Positions 46,420-58,224 are shown, counted from the stretch's first letter. The stretch: DNA of 64,000 nt from an uncultured Psychrosphaera sp. (GCF_947500655.1 NZ_CANMSK010000011.1:62001-126000); one strand, 5' to 3'. Numbers and translations: made by a program. Notes: generated by a model from the sequence alone, not told the origin.

Positions 46420-47700
46420 ATGACCAAACCAATTGACGTTAAATTTGATGAGCAACATATTTGGCACCCTTACACGTCGATGCAATCCCCCTTGCCTTCT
46501 TACCCAGTAAAAAGTGCTGACGGTGTGCGTATCAAACTTGAAGATGGTACTGAATTAATTGACGGAATGTCGTCTTGGTGGTCAGTTATACATGGTTATA
46601 ACCACCCTGTTATAAACCAAGCAATAACGGATCAGCTAGGTAAAATGAGTCATGTGATGTTTGGTGGTTTAACCCACAGCCCTGCAATTGATTTATGTAA
46701 AAAGTTAGTTGAATTAACACCTCAAGGACTTGAGAAAGTATTTTTAGCTGACAGTGGTTCAGTTAGCGTTGAAGTGGCACTAAAAATGGCAATTCAATGT
46801 CAATTAGGCCGAGGTTATAAAAATAGAAATAAATTTGTCACTATTAAACATGGCTACCATGGTGACACATTTGGTGCGATGGCAGTTTGTGACCCTGTTA
46901 ATTCTATGCATTCTTTATATTCAGATATTTTACCTAAAAACTATTTTATAGACGCACCAAAAAGCAAACCTAGTGACACTTTTGATTTAGCAGAATTAGA
47001 TGAATTAAAAACCTTATTACAAAACAGCAATGAGCATATTGCCGCGTTAATTCTAGAACCTGTGGTGCAAGGCGCTGGCGGTATGCGATTTTATCATCCT
47101 GACTTTATTCGTGAAGCGAAACTAATTTGCGAGCAATATGGCATATTATTAATTGCCGATGAAATTGCTACCGGCTTTGGCCGTACAGGTAAAATGTTCG
47201 CCTGTGAACACGCACAAATAACACCAGATATACTTTGTCTAGGAAAAGCAATTACAGGCGGTTATATGACTTTGGCGGCCACGCTTTGTACTGATAAAGT
47301 CGCGTTGGATATTAGCCAATGTGAGGCCGGTGTTTTAATGCACGGACCAACATTTATGGCAAATCCATTAGCTTGTGCCGCAGCTAACGCCAGTTTGAAT
47401 TTGTTAATGACAGGTGATTGGTTTGCACAAGTCCAACAGATTGAACTAGGATTACGTAGAGGCTTACAACCTTGTTTAGAACTTGAAACTGTCTCTGATG
47501 TACGAGTATTGGGGGCAATTGGTGTAGTAGAAATGAAACAGGTTGTGGATGTAGCGAAAATTCAAAAGCAGTTTATAGAATATGGTTTATGGATAAGACC
47601 TTTTGGTAAGTTAGTTTATGTAATGCCGCAATATGTGATCTCAGAACAAGACTTAACTAATTTAACTTCTGGCATAGTAAATACGTTAAAAGCATTGTAA
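46420..47700 (+). CDS. bioA: DAPA aminotransferase
   Basis: 426 aa from the ATG at 46420, chosen over an in-frame ATG 30 bases upstream because AGG is spaced for it and the length then matches E. coli BioA (429). Motifs: HIWHPYTSMQSPLP, DGMSSWWSVIHGYNHP, ADSGSVSVEVALK, LIADEIATGFGRTG and the PLP-lysine LGKAITGGYMTLAAT. It transfers the amino group of SAM to KAPA, giving DAPA. Its stop codon lies in a perfect terminator-like hairpin. Confidence 0.96.
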   Translation: MTKPIDVKFDEQHIWHPYTSMQSPLPSYPVKSADGVRIKLEDGTELIDGMSSWWSVIHGYNHPVINQAITDQLGKMSHVMFGGLTHSPAIDLCKKLVELTPQGLEKVFLADSGSVSVEVALKMAIQCQLGRGYKNRNKFVTIKHGYHGDTFGAMAVCDPVNSMHSLYSDILPKNYFIDAPKSKPSDTFDLAELDELKTLLQNSNEHIAALILEPVVQGAGGMRFYHPDFIREAKLICEQYGILLIADEIATGFGRTGKMFACEHAQITPDILCLGKAITGGYMTLAATLCTDKVALDISQCEAGVLMHGPTFMANPLACAAANASLNLLMTGDWFAQVQQIELGLRRGLQPCLELETVSDVRVLGAIGVVEMKQVVDVAKIQKQFIEYGLWIRPFGKLVYVMPQYVISEQDLTNLTSGIVNTLKAL

Positions 47701-47716
47701 ATGCTTTTAACGTATT
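47680..47716 (+). terminator. Perfect hairpin overlapping the bioA stop codon
   Basis: Arms AATACGTTAAAAGCATT (47680-47696) and AATGCTTTTAACGTATT (47700-47716) are perfect over 17 bp with a 3-base loop. The TAA stop is at 47698-47700, so the last codons of bioA form the left arm. It is followed by TTAAC rather than a full T run. Confidence 0.7.
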
Positions 47717-47790
47717 TTAACTACCGACTTTCACTTCTAATTTCAACATTAACTATACCTAGATAAAAAGCGCAAACTCAAATTTTAGGT

Positions 47791-48153
47791 TTAAGACGCG
47801 GTCACAAAAGTAAAAAACACAAGACTAATTAAAAACAGCATATACATATTATATCTTTGTCTGTCGGTTCGTCTTTTTAACCTAAACTGATTTAATACTA
47901 TTGTGACTAGTGACAATGATAGACAAAAGTACAGAGTTATCTCCAACCAGCCCTTTAACTCTAACAACCAATTTGTTCTGACACTGACTTTTTCATCAAT
48001 TATTTGGTAGATCACATATTCCACTTCTGGTTTCGCATAATGGTAAATAACCAGCGCAATTAAAAAAACTATCCAAGAAAATATATTAAACATATTAATA
48101 GTGACACTAACCCAATCTGAATTACCGCTTCGCTGTTCTTTACCGTACCACAT
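47791..48153 (-). CDS. Hypothetical membrane protein
   Basis: 120 aa with three hydrophobic segments: about 22-40 (NIFSWIVFLIALVIYHYA), 66-88 (LEITLYFCLSLSLVTIVL) and 103-118 (MYMLFLISLVFFTFV). Basic residues between the second and third (RLKRRTDRQR) put that loop in the cytosol. No family recognised. It faces bioA convergently. Confidence 0.72.
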   Translation of the reverse strand: MWYGKEQRSGNSDWVSVTINMFNIFSWIVFLIALVIYHYAKPEVEYVIYQIIDEKVSVRTNWLLELKGWLEITLYFCLSLSLVTIVLNQFRLKRRTDRQRYNMYMLFLISLVFFTFVTAS

Positions 48154-48332
48154 GAAATAACCTCTATATTTCGTTTCAACCTCTTCATATTGAACATAAT
48201 TCGTTCAATTGGCCTAATTTTGTTTAATAAGTTTAGCCTACACTCTATTAGTGCTTGTATCTAGCCCTCAAGCCAGTAATATTGTCGACATATATATACT
48301 TTTTTTAAAACAATATTTAGACCGATAAAAAT

Positions 48333-49730
48333 ATGGCTCATAATTCAGTAAAATCATTATTATCTGGCGACTTCTCTGCCGGCGACACAGTTACAGTTAA
48401 AGGTTGGATCCGCACTAAACGTGATTCAAAAGCTGGGATCTCATTTTTGGCCGTTCATGACGGTTCATGTTTTGACCCTATCCAAGCAGTTGCACCTAAT
48501 TCACTTCCTAATTACGAAGACATTACTAAGCTTACAACAAGCTGTTCTGTTGAAGTAACGGGTGAACTTGTGCAATCAGAAGGCCAAGGACAAGCACTAG
48601 AAATTCAAGCAACTGACGTTAAAATCGTTGGTTGGGTTGAAAATCCAGATACTTATCCAATGTCAGCTAAACGTCATTCAATAGAATACTTAAGAGAACA
48701 CGCACACTTGCGTCCTCGTACTAATATAATTGGTGCGGTTGCTCGAGTTCGTAACTGTTTAGCTCAAGCTGTTCATCGTTTTTTCCATGAACAAGGTTAT
48801 TACTGGGTGAGTACTCCTATCATCACAGCATCTGACTGTGAAGGTGCTGGCGAAATGTTCCGTGTATCTACCTTAGATATGGTTAATACACCAATGACTG
48901 ACAAAGGCGAAGTTGATTACAGCCAAGACTTTTTTGGTAAAGAAGCTTACTTAACCGTTTCTGGTCAATTAAATGGTGAAACTTACGCTTGTGCACTAAG
49001 CAAAATTTATACTTTTGGCCCTACTTTCCGTGCCGAAAATTCAAATACAAGCCGTCACTTAGCTGAATTTTGGATGATTGAGCCAGAAGTCGCTTTTGCT
49101 GACTTAGCCGACATTGCTCAGTTATCTGAAGATTTATTAAAATACGTATTTAAAGCCGTACTAACTGAATTACCAGATGACATGAACTTTTTCGCACAAC
49201 GTGTTGAAAAAACAGCGATCTCTCGTTTAGAGCAAGTAATTAATTCACCGTTTGTTCGTATGGACTACACTGATGCAATTGATATCTTGTTAAAATCAGG
49301 TAAAGAATTTGAATTCCCGGTTGCATGGGGAATTGACTTATCTTCTGAACACGAACGTTACCTTGCAGAAGAACATGTTGGTGCGCCAATTATTATGCAA
49401 AATTATCCTCGTGATATTAAAGCATTCTACATGCGTCAAAACGACGATGGTAAAACCGTTGCAGCAATGGACGTACTTGCACCAGGTATTGGTGAAATCA
49501 TTGGTGGTTCTCAACGTGAAGAAAGATTAGACGTATTTGATGCCCGTTTAGAAGAAATGGGATTAGATAAGGAAGATTACAGTTGGTACCGTGACTTACG
49601 TCGCTACGGCTCTGTTCCTCACGCTGGTTTTGGCTTAGGTTTTGAACGTTTGGTTGCTTATGTAACTGGTATGCAAAATGTTCGTGACGTTATCGCCTTC
49701 CCACGTGCACCAGGTACAGCAAACTACTAA
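48333..49730 (+). CDS. asnS: Asparaginyl-tRNA synthetase
   Basis: 465 aa; E. coli AsnS is 466. N-terminal OB-fold ([20 protein letters not shown]), then the class II core: motif 2 [20 protein letters not shown] and motif 3 [15 protein letters not shown], with [10 protein letters not shown] and [10 protein letters not shown]. It charges tRNA-Asn. Monocistronic, with a strong terminator. Confidence 0.98.
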   Translation: MAHNSVKSLLSGDFSAGDTVTVKGWIRTKRDSKAGISFLAVHDGSCFDPIQAVAPNSLPNYEDITKLTTSCSVEVTGELVQSEGQGQALEIQATDVKIVGWVENPDTYPMSAKRHSIEYLREHAHLRPRTNIIGAVARVRNCLAQAVHRFFHEQGYYWVSTPIITASDCEGAGEMFRVSTLDMVNTPMTDKGEVDYSQDFFGKEAYLTVSGQLNGETYACALSKIYTFGPTFRAENSNTSRHLAEFWMIEPEVAFADLADIAQLSEDLLKYVFKAVLTELPDDMNFFAQRVEKTAISRLEQVINSPFVRMDYTDAIDILLKSGKEFEFPVAWGIDLSSEHERYLAEEHVGAPIIMQNYPRDIKAFYMRQNDDGKTVAAMDVLAPGIGEIIGGSQREERLDVFDARLEEMGLDKEDYSWYRDLRRYGSVPHAGFGLGFERLVAYVTGMQNVRDVIAFPRAPGTANY

Positions 49731-49787
49731 AATAGTAGTTTGTGTTAGAGATTAATAATTCAACCAGTTTTTAATTAAATTGGTATA

Positions 49788-49810
49788 GGGGCTAATTAAA
49801 GCCCCTTTTT
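49788..49810 (+). terminator. Terminator of asnS
   Basis: GGGGCT and AGCCCC around AATTAA, followed by TTTTT. Confidence 0.85.
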
Positions 49811-49835
49811 AATGAAAAAGAACATGAGGTTTATC

Positions 49836-50264
49836 ATGAAAATATTAGGTATAGAATTAAACGCAAAAGAAGCTGTATTGTGTTTAATGGCATCAGAGTC
49901 AGGATTATTTAACGTTATGGAATGTCGTACTCGCGGCATCGAATTACGTGATGCAGAAACAGCGGAAGGCGTTCGTGGCTTTCAATTTCAAATGATTAAG
50001 TTGATTGACGATTACGCCATCGACAAAGTTGTGATCAAGCAACGTCATGCGAAAGGTAAGTTTGCAGGTAGTACGAACAGCTTTAAAATGGAAGCAGCGA
50101 TTCAGTTAATCGACTCAGTTTCTGTTGAAGTGATACCTGCGACTGAAATCAAAGAGACGCTGAAAAAGAATCCACTGGATTACAATATGAAAGATTTGGA
50201 ATTACGTAAATTCCAAGAAGACGCTTTTTATACAGCGTACTCGTTTGCCCTGCGTGATTTATAA
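49836..50264 (+). CDS. DUF3010-family protein
   Basis: 142 aa from the ATG at 49836 (MKILGIELNAKEAVLCL); GAGG six bases upstream decides this against the in-frame ATG 24 bases earlier. It contains ECRTRGIELRD, FQMIKLIDDYAIDKVVIKQR and KNPLDYNMKDLELRK, matching the gammaproteobacterial DUF3010 family, which has an RNase H/RuvC-like look (an Asp/Glu pattern in the first strand), but no proven function. It ends at a bidirectional terminator. Confidence 0.88.
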   Translation: MKILGIELNAKEAVLCLMASESGLFNVMECRTRGIELRDAETAEGVRGFQFQMIKLIDDYAIDKVVIKQRHAKGKFAGSTNSFKMEAAIQLIDSVSVEVIPATEIKETLKKNPLDYNMKDLELRKFQEDAFYTAYSFALRDL

Positions 50265-50291
50265 TACGCTTTAAATAAAATCGTATTCAAT

Positions 50292-50320
50292 AAAAAACCA
50301 CTGATTTAAGTGGTTTTTTT
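50292..50320. terminator. Bidirectional terminator
   Basis: AAAAAACCACT and AGTGGTTTTTT around six bases, between two converging genes. Confidence 0.88.
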
Positions 50321-50345
50321 ATTTCAATTGAAATTAATTTACTTA

Positions 50346-51716
50346 CTACATAAACCATTTAAACCACGTTTCTTCTTTTGTTTCAGTATTAATTTTTCGC
50401 TGTAAAAATGACTCTAAAAAATCAGCTTGAAGGTCAAATTCAGGTGTAAAGTTATTATTCTCGCCCTTTAAAGTAACCCCGTTTTCACGGCCTTTTTCAG
50501 TGACTTCACAGTGGCCATTTTTACAAACAATATCAGGCTCTACTCTATGAAGTACTACTTCTTCTGAAGCGGTTATGACATATCGCTCTTCAGCTCTAGT
50601 AAACTCTGTAAATTCATTAGGTGTCGCGCTGGTTTCTACTCCGGCTGTTACCTCTACCATGTGTTGCAAAAATTCATAACTTCCCGCGTGAGACAACGCA
50701 CCAGTTCCAGATGCAGAGTCTGTGATGAATGAAATAAATCCTTTATCTAAGCTTGTGGAAGATAAAGCATCACTAGCAAAAAGGTTATCGATAGTTGTCT
50801 GGTCTTCATCCGTAAAACTGATCGAGAGTAAATGTCCCTCTGAGTCAAAATGATTGCCATTATAACTACCTAACATTTCTCCATTATCAAATTGTCTATA
50901 ACCACCTAAATCGAAGGCCAGCAACATTATATAGTGAGTATCGATATCGTTTTCATCGGCATATTGAAACATACCTGCGATTGTATCTCGGTCTTCCTGT
51001 GTTAAAAATTCAGCTGGGATTTTTAACAAATTTTCCGTAGTAACACCGCTTTGAACTGGGGGTTCATTTCCACCAAAAATACGTTCTACCATGACTTCAT
51101 AATAATGTTCAAATTGGCTATTATCGTCAGTTGTTGTGAGGCCTAGCTCATTTAACGTTGATTTAAATTGTGCACTTGCTTGTGAGTTATAATCACTAGA
51201 GATCATTGCTTTGCTAAGATCTGAAAAAGAGTCTGTGTGGGATAATAACGAATTTTCAAAAGAGACCATTGCGTCTGTCGTACTGTGATCAGCAAGTGCT
51301 TCTCGTTTTAATGATGAGAGCTCAACTTGATCTAATGTATGCCACTGTTCATAAGCTGCTAGTTTTTCAGAGGCGGTGAAGGTATTACTAGGGTCTAATG
51401 CTATCGTCTCAAGTTGAGTTTTAGATAGTTGTTCAAATTCTATTTTTGCAGAAGCAACGCTATTTGAGTTACCTTTAATATTTAAGTCCAGATCACTCCG
51501 TTCCCAAGATAAAGTTTGCTGATTTAATTGGGCGTATTCAATAGAACTTTGCGCCTTTGTTAATTTTGATGCTAAAGAGGACATAGAAACGTTTGTTTCA
51601 TGCATTTTATTGTGGCTAGGTGTAGATTTTGATTGCAGCGGAATTTTTTGCGTAATGTCTGTATTTGAACGCCATTTGTTAGTTATTACATCCATGTGAT
51701 TAACATCTCTTTTCAT
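50346..51716 (-). CDS. Unrecognised 456-aa protein
   Basis: 456 aa, not recognised. No signal peptide or membrane segment. The N-terminal 60 residues are polar, Ser/Gln-rich and probably disordered (TPSHNKMHETNVSMSSLASK). About 60-220 look helical; about 230-370 are mixed and contain GGNEPPVQSG, AGMFQYADENDIDTHYIMLL and FITDSASGTGALSHAG. A CKNGHCEV pair of Cys is near residue 398. It is unlike its metabolic neighbours and may be an accessory or secreted-effector-type protein; that is speculation. The start could also be the ATG at 51695. Confidence 0.7.
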   Translation of the reverse strand: MKRDVNHMDVITNKWRSNTDITQKIPLQSKSTPSHNKMHETNVSMSSLASKLTKAQSSIEYAQLNQQTLSWERSDLDLNIKGNSNSVASAKIEFEQLSKTQLETIALDPSNTFTASEKLAAYEQWHTLDQVELSSLKREALADHSTTDAMVSFENSLLSHTDSFSDLSKAMISSDYNSQASAQFKSTLNELGLTTTDDNSQFEHYYEVMVERIFGGNEPPVQSGVTTENLLKIPAEFLTQEDRDTIAGMFQYADENDIDTHYIMLLAFDLGGYRQFDNGEMLGSYNGNHFDSEGHLLSISFTDEDQTTIDNLFASDALSSTSLDKGFISFITDSASGTGALSHAGSYEFLQHMVEVTAGVETSATPNEFTEFTRAEERYVITASEEVVLHRVEPDIVCKNGHCEVTEKGRENGVTLKGENNNFTPEFDLQADFLESFLQRKINTETKEETWFKWFM

Positions 51717-51943
51717 TAAAAGTTAGACTTATAAATCTCTACATAAATAATAAGCAAACTATAAGCCAGAATGGATATCATGGAGCTGGATGACTTTTAT
51801 TTTATTCTCATATAAAACATTCCTGAATTTAACTTAATTTAATTTGCTCCAAAAACATCACAAACTCCTCAATTTTTGAGGTAATTAACAAACAAGTAAA
51901 AAATTCAACAAATTGGTTTTTATTGCCTGGAGTTATAGTCTCA

Positions 51944-52459
51944 TCACTTCACTTTAAGTCGATTATTCCCATCGCGACTTTCACGAATAAGTTTATCATT
52001 TTCAATTTTCACATTGGATTTGGCAACTCTATCGTATAACACCACATTAACTGATGCGCCTAAATTCAAACTGCCATTGGTTGGCATAAAAACCACATGA
52101 TCAGCTTTGTCTATTATCTTTTGGTTGATTGAACCATCTTCTGGGCCAAACACATAAAAAGCACTTTCTGGATGTTGAAACTCAGGTAGCGACGTTGCCC
52201 CTTCCACCAAGTCTACGCATATTAGAGGGACATTACTTGGTTTTTCCGCTAGGAAGTCTTCAACGTGAGATAAACCAATTTCATCATTTACATTTTGAGT
52301 ATCTGTGGTGAATTTTTTAGCGCGGTCATAACGGTTACCGGTATAAAGGATCTCATTAGCACCAAAACAACCTGCGGCTCTTAATACCGCACCAACATTG
52401 GTTGGGCTTTTAGGATTGGTTAAACAAATTGTCACTTTATTAGTATTTGCAGATGTCAT
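51944..52459 (-). CDS. SpoU/TrmH-family RNA methyltransferase
   Basis: 171 aa. SPOUT-knot motifs: NPKSPTNVGAVLRAAGCFGA (motif 1), FYVFGPEDGS (motif 2) and MPTNGSLNLGASVNVVLYDR (motif 3). It should 2'-O-methylate tRNA or rRNA. The length resembles TrmL (about 157), but the motif details do not let me fix the target nucleotide. Monocistronic; the gap to fadH upstream holds the fadH terminator. Confidence 0.93.
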   Translation of the reverse strand: MTSANTNKVTICLTNPKSPTNVGAVLRAAGCFGANEILYTGNRYDRAKKFTTDTQNVNDEIGLSHVEDFLAEKPSNVPLICVDLVEGATSLPEFQHPESAFYVFGPEDGSINQKIIDKADHVVFMPTNGSLNLGASVNVVLYDRVAKSNVKIENDKLIRESRDGNNRLKVK

Positions 52460-52491
52460 AGTTTGTTCTTTGTTTTACGTTAAAGCAGTAA

Positions 52492-52515
52492 AAAGCCAAG
52501 CTGATGCTTGGCTTT
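52492..52515 (-). terminator. Terminator of fadH
   Basis: AAAGCCAAGC and GCTTGGCTTT around four bases; on the minus strand it is followed by a T run. Confidence 0.88.
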
Positions 52516-52620
52516 CAAATATACGTAATTTTTACATTATCGTCTGAGTATTGATAGCTGTAATTACATTTTATTACTTAAGTTTTGATCTATTACTAGG
52601 TTAGCTAATATCACTTTTAA

Positions 52621-54651
<2,031 letters not shown>

Positions 54652-54688
54652 TTATTATTTTTTTAATTATTTTGCTACTCTAACCAAC

Positions 54689-54705
54689 TACTGGTCGGAC
54701 TTCAA
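54689..54705 (-). promoter_or_regulatory. FadR-type operator
   Basis: TACTGGTCGGACTTCAA. It agrees with the E. coli fabA FadR site AACTGATCGGACTTGTT at 12 of 17 positions and keeps the TGGTCNGAC core. It lies 53 bases before fadH, between fadH and sppA, where FadR would repress fadH in the absence of long-chain acyl-CoA. FadR in this organism is assumed, not seen. Confidence 0.55.
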
Positions 54706-54796
54706 TTAAATAATTAGTTACAAAGCACCTCTGGCAATATTGTAAAAATTATTCGACAATAAGTTTAAGCCAAATTACCAACTTTAGAGAACAATT

Positions 54797-56653
54797 ATGG
54801 AAAATCAGTTAAAAAAAAATAAAAACTGGATTAAGGATTTATTAAAAGCTTGTTGGGGAGTAATTAGCTTTACTCGCACCGCTACGTTAAATATTTTATT
54901 TCTTATAATAGCAACATTCATTTTAATCGCTATTTTAGCCGGTGGTGAGCCAACTGTAATTGTAGAGAATAATTCAGTTTTAAAATTGAATTTATCTGGT
55001 GAAATAGTTGAGGAAAAAACCTTTGTTGACCCTTACAGCGAGTTTATGTCTGGCGCACTTGGTGATACTGATTCAAGTCCAGAAATCTTATTAACTGACA
55101 TTCTCACAATCTTAAAAACGGCAGCTACTGACTCTAGAATAAAAGCATTGCTCATTGACGTTAAAAACTTACAAGGTAGTGGACTAAGTAAGTTACAAGA
55201 AGTTGGTCAAGCACTCGATAGATTTAAGCAAACATCCAACAAACCGGTTTTAGTTTACGGTGATTATTTTTCTCAATCTCAATATTATATTGCAGCACAC
55301 GCTGACGAAGTTATTTTGCATCCAATGGGCGGAGTTTCTATTGATGGCTTTGGCCGCTACCGCATGTATTTAAAATCAGCATTAGAAAAGTTAAAAGTAA
55401 ATACCCATATTTTTAGAGTTGGTACTTATAAGTCTGCTGTTGAACCTTTTTTACGCGATGATATGTCTGAGCCAGCTAAAATTGCTAATCAACAATGGTT
55501 AGGTGATTTATGGTCTGATTATAAAGCAGACGTAAGCAAAGCTAGAAACTTTGAATCAACTAACTTTGATGAACAACTTGATGACTTACTGGCTAAATTA
55601 AAAGACGTTAATGGTAATTTTGCACAGTTTGCTCTTAACAACTCTTGGGTTGATAAATTAATGACTCACCAAGAGTTTGATTTATATATTGATGAGCAAT
55701 GGTTAGGACAAAAAGCGAAAACAATTAGTTTAAATGATTACCTAGCCGCGACTAAACAACCTTTCTTAGAAAACAATAAAGATAAAGTCGGTATTGTTGT
55801 AGCTAAAGGTACTATTTATAACGGCAGTAAATCGTCAGGTGAGATAGGTGGTGACTCAACAGCGAAGTTACTGAAACAAGCCCGTGAAGATGAACAGGTA
55901 AAAGCTATTGTTCTACGTGTTGATAGTCCAGGAGGTAGCGCATTTGCTTCTGAGGTTATTCGTAATGAAATAGAAGCGATAAGACTAGCAGGAAAACCTA
56001 TTGTTGTTTCTATGAGTTCTATGGCCGCTTCTGGCGGTTACTGGATTTCAGCTTCAACAGATGAAATTTGGGCCTCACCTACAACAATCACAGGATCTAT
56101 TGGTATTTTTGGAATGTTAACCACATTTGAAGATTCTCTAGCTGAGTTTGGTATAAAAACAGATGGCGTGGCGACAACTGAAATGGCAGGATTTTCTGTA
56201 ACTAGAGCACTGAATCCAGTTATGGGCGAAGTTATCCAAACATCTGTTGAACATGGTTACGACCAATTTATTAGCTTAGTGGCAAAAGAAAGAAACATGA
56301 GTAAAGCTGACGTTGATAGTATTGCCCAGGGTCGAGTTTGGTCTGGTAAAAAAGCGCTTGAATTAGGCTTAGTTGACAAGTTAGGCTCTTACCAAGATGC
56401 TATTGACTCTGCAGCTGAGCGTGCCGGCTTAACAGACTTTAAAACGACGGTTATAAAGAAAAAACTATCATCTTATGAGATCTTAATGAATGACTTATTT
56501 GCTGCTTACGCCCCTAAAATCACAGTGTCAACAAACAACAATAACGGCATGCTCAGTGTATTAAATCGCATTATGGCTGAAACCAAAACATGGACTCAGT
56601 TAAATGATCCTGTTGGCATGTACTTATATTGTTATGAATGTGATGTGAACTAA
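54797..56653 (+). CDS. sppA: Signal peptide peptidase SppA (67-kDa form)
   Basis: 618 aa; E. coli SppA is 618. One N-terminal membrane segment (about 24-48). The two-repeat S49 fold has the catalytic Lys in FRVGTYKSAVEPF (about residue 212) and Ser in SMAASGGYWISAS (about residue 414). It degrades cleaved signal peptides at the inner membrane. It is followed by ansA, as in E. coli. Confidence 0.97.
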   Translation: MENQLKKNKNWIKDLLKACWGVISFTRTATLNILFLIIATFILIAILAGGEPTVIVENNSVLKLNLSGEIVEEKTFVDPYSEFMSGALGDTDSSPEILLTDILTILKTAATDSRIKALLIDVKNLQGSGLSKLQEVGQALDRFKQTSNKPVLVYGDYFSQSQYYIAAHADEVILHPMGGVSIDGFGRYRMYLKSALEKLKVNTHIFRVGTYKSAVEPFLRDDMSEPAKIANQQWLGDLWSDYKADVSKARNFESTNFDEQLDDLLAKLKDVNGNFAQFALNNSWVDKLMTHQEFDLYIDEQWLGQKAKTISLNDYLAATKQPFLENNKDKVGIVVAKGTIYNGSKSSGEIGGDSTAKLLKQAREDEQVKAIVLRVDSPGGSAFASEVIRNEIEAIRLAGKPIVVSMSSMAASGGYWISASTDEIWASPTTITGSIGIFGMLTTFEDSLAEFGIKTDGVATTEMAGFSVTRALNPVMGEVIQTSVEHGYDQFISLVAKERNMSKADVDSIAQGRVWSGKKALELGLVDKLGSYQDAIDSAAERAGLTDFKTTVIKKKLSSYEILMNDLFAAYAPKITVSTNNNNGMLSVLNRIMAETKTWTQLNDPVGMYLYCYECDVN

Positions 56654-56719
56654 AGCATAACAAAGTATGATTTAGCTCAATTCAAGCTTGGTTTACACTA
56701 GGATTGAAACTAGAATACG

Positions 56720-56746
56720 CCCACTAATAATAGTGGGTTTATTTTT
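56720..56746 (+). terminator. Terminator of sppA
   Basis: CCCACTA and TAGTGGG around four bases, followed by TTTATTTTT. Confidence 0.75.
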
Positions 56747-56785
56747 GCCTACATTTTCTGTTCGCTACTAACATCGAGATTTCTC

Positions 56786-57826
56786 ATGACTTCAGATAAA
56801 AAACGTATATATATCGCTTACACTGGCGGTACTATCGGTATGAAAAAGTCAACCAATGGTTATATTCCAGTTGAGGGATACATTACTGATGTATTAAATT
56901 CGATGACAGAGCTAAACCGTCCAGAAATGCCTGAATTTACTATTTCTGAATTCTCCCCCGTTTTAGACTCAAGCAATATGTCACCAAATGACTGGCAAAA
57001 TATTGCGAACGATATTTATAAAAATTATGATGATTACGACGGGTTTGTTGTTTTACATGGTACAGATACCATGGCATACACAGCTTCCGCTTTATCTTTT
57101 ATGTTCGACCACTTAAATAAACCGGTAATTGTTACTGGCAGTCAAATACCTTTGTCTGAAATACGTTCTGACGGTCTACACAACCTATTAAATGCATTAT
57201 ATATTGCGGCTAATTATCCAATAAGTGAAGTCGGTTTGTTTTTTAACAATCGTTTATATCGTGGAAATAGAGCAACCAAAGCTGACGCTGATGGATTTAA
57301 TGCTTTTGACAGTCCTAACTACCCTGCTCTTATCAATGCGGGCATTCAAATTGATATGAGTTCTACCGCTTTAAATGCTCATAAAGAATTTAAAAACATT
57401 AATAACAGTTTTAACGTTCTTAATATTACAGATCAGCCAATTGGTGTTGTTAGCTTATACCCAGGTATTTCTCACTTGGTGATCAAAAATATTTTAGCTC
57501 AACCGGTAAATGCACTGATCATTCAAAGTTATGGGGTTGGTAATGCTCCCGAGAATAAAGCTTTGTTAAATGAAATCAAAGATGCAAATGATCGAGGGAT
57601 ATTAGTTGTTAACAGAACACAGTGTCATAGAGGTAGCGTGGATATGGCCGGTTATGCAACTGGTCGAGCATTACAGGAAGCTGGCGTACTTTCAGCGTAT
57701 GACATGACGTTAGAGGCTTGTTTAACAAAGATACATCATTTGTTAAGCCAAGACTTACCGTTTGATACCGTCCGAGAATTATTTAGTCAAAACCTTAAAG
57801 GCGAGATGACGACAAACTTACCTTAA
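56786..57826 (+). CDS. ansA: L-asparaginase I (cytoplasmic)
   Basis: 346 aa; E. coli AnsA is 338. The two catalytic Thr motifs are YIAYTGGTIGMKKS and VLHGTDTMAYTASAL, with VTGSQIPLSEIRSDG. No signal peptide. It deamidates Asn to Asp. sppA-ansA adjacency is conserved, although a terminator separates them here. Confidence 0.96.
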   Translation: MTSDKKRIYIAYTGGTIGMKKSTNGYIPVEGYITDVLNSMTELNRPEMPEFTISEFSPVLDSSNMSPNDWQNIANDIYKNYDDYDGFVVLHGTDTMAYTASALSFMFDHLNKPVIVTGSQIPLSEIRSDGLHNLLNALYIAANYPISEVGLFFNNRLYRGNRATKADADGFNAFDSPNYPALINAGIQIDMSSTALNAHKEFKNINNSFNVLNITDQPIGVVSLYPGISHLVIKNILAQPVNALIIQSYGVGNAPENKALLNEIKDANDRGILVVNRTQCHRGSVDMAGYATGRALQEAGVLSAYDMTLEACLTKIHHLLSQDLPFDTVRELFSQNLKGEMTTNLP

Positions 57827-57880
57827 ACAAACATAATGAACATTGGCTTTAAAACTTAAATTTAAGAAATAAGGCCTCTG

Positions 57881-58132
57881 TTATTTATTGTTTTTTACTA
57901 ACCAAGCATTTAACTGTTTTACTTGCCCACATTTTTGCGCTGCATAGGTTAGACGAATAGCATTACTTAAAATAGTACTATCATCCCAGTCGGTTAAATC
58001 ACGAATTTCGTTCAAACAAGCTTGTGCTTCTTCAGTTAAATAGCCACGAACTTCTTTTTTTCCAAGCGATTCTTTCTTATCTCGATAGCGTTTTTGCTTT
58101 TCAGCATTGGTTAATGGTATTTTTTTGTCCAT
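57881..58132 (-). CDS. Small RHH-like DNA-binding candidate
   Basis: 83 aa, basic. TNAEKQKRYRDKKESLGKKE is a charged N-terminal segment; VRGYLTEEAQACLNEIRDL and DSTILSNAIRLTYAAQKCG follow a strand-helix-helix pattern like ribbon-helix-helix regulators. No partner toxin gene lies beside it. It is divergent from fabA, and the palindrome at 58163-58184 lies between them, 31 bases from this gene's start, so it may or may not use that site. The fold is by pattern only. Confidence 0.65.
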   Translation of the reverse strand: MDKKIPLTNAEKQKRYRDKKESLGKKEVRGYLTEEAQACLNEIRDLTDWDDSTILSNAIRLTYAAQKCGQVKQLNAWLVKNNK

Positions 58133-58162
58133 AATCTCAAATAATTAACTGTTCGGAGTTGT

Positions 58163-58184
58163 TTAGCGTACAAGTGTACGCTAA
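58163..58184. promoter_or_regulatory. FabR-type operator of fabA
   Basis: Perfect palindrome: arms TTAGCGTACA and TGTACGCTAA with a 2-bp centre. AGCGTACA/TGTACGCT is the FabR (YijC) motif known at fabA and fabB of enterobacteria. It lies 41 bases before the fabA ATG. A partial repeat TTAGCG follows at once. Confidence 0.75.
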
Positions 58185-58224
58185 ATTAGCGTTCTAATTT
58201 CTTGGAACTAGTATAAGTTTATTT

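Noticed and set aside
57881..58132. Toxin-antitoxin module based on the RHH-like gene
   Set aside because: No toxin-sized ORF adjoins it; neighbours are ansA and fabA.
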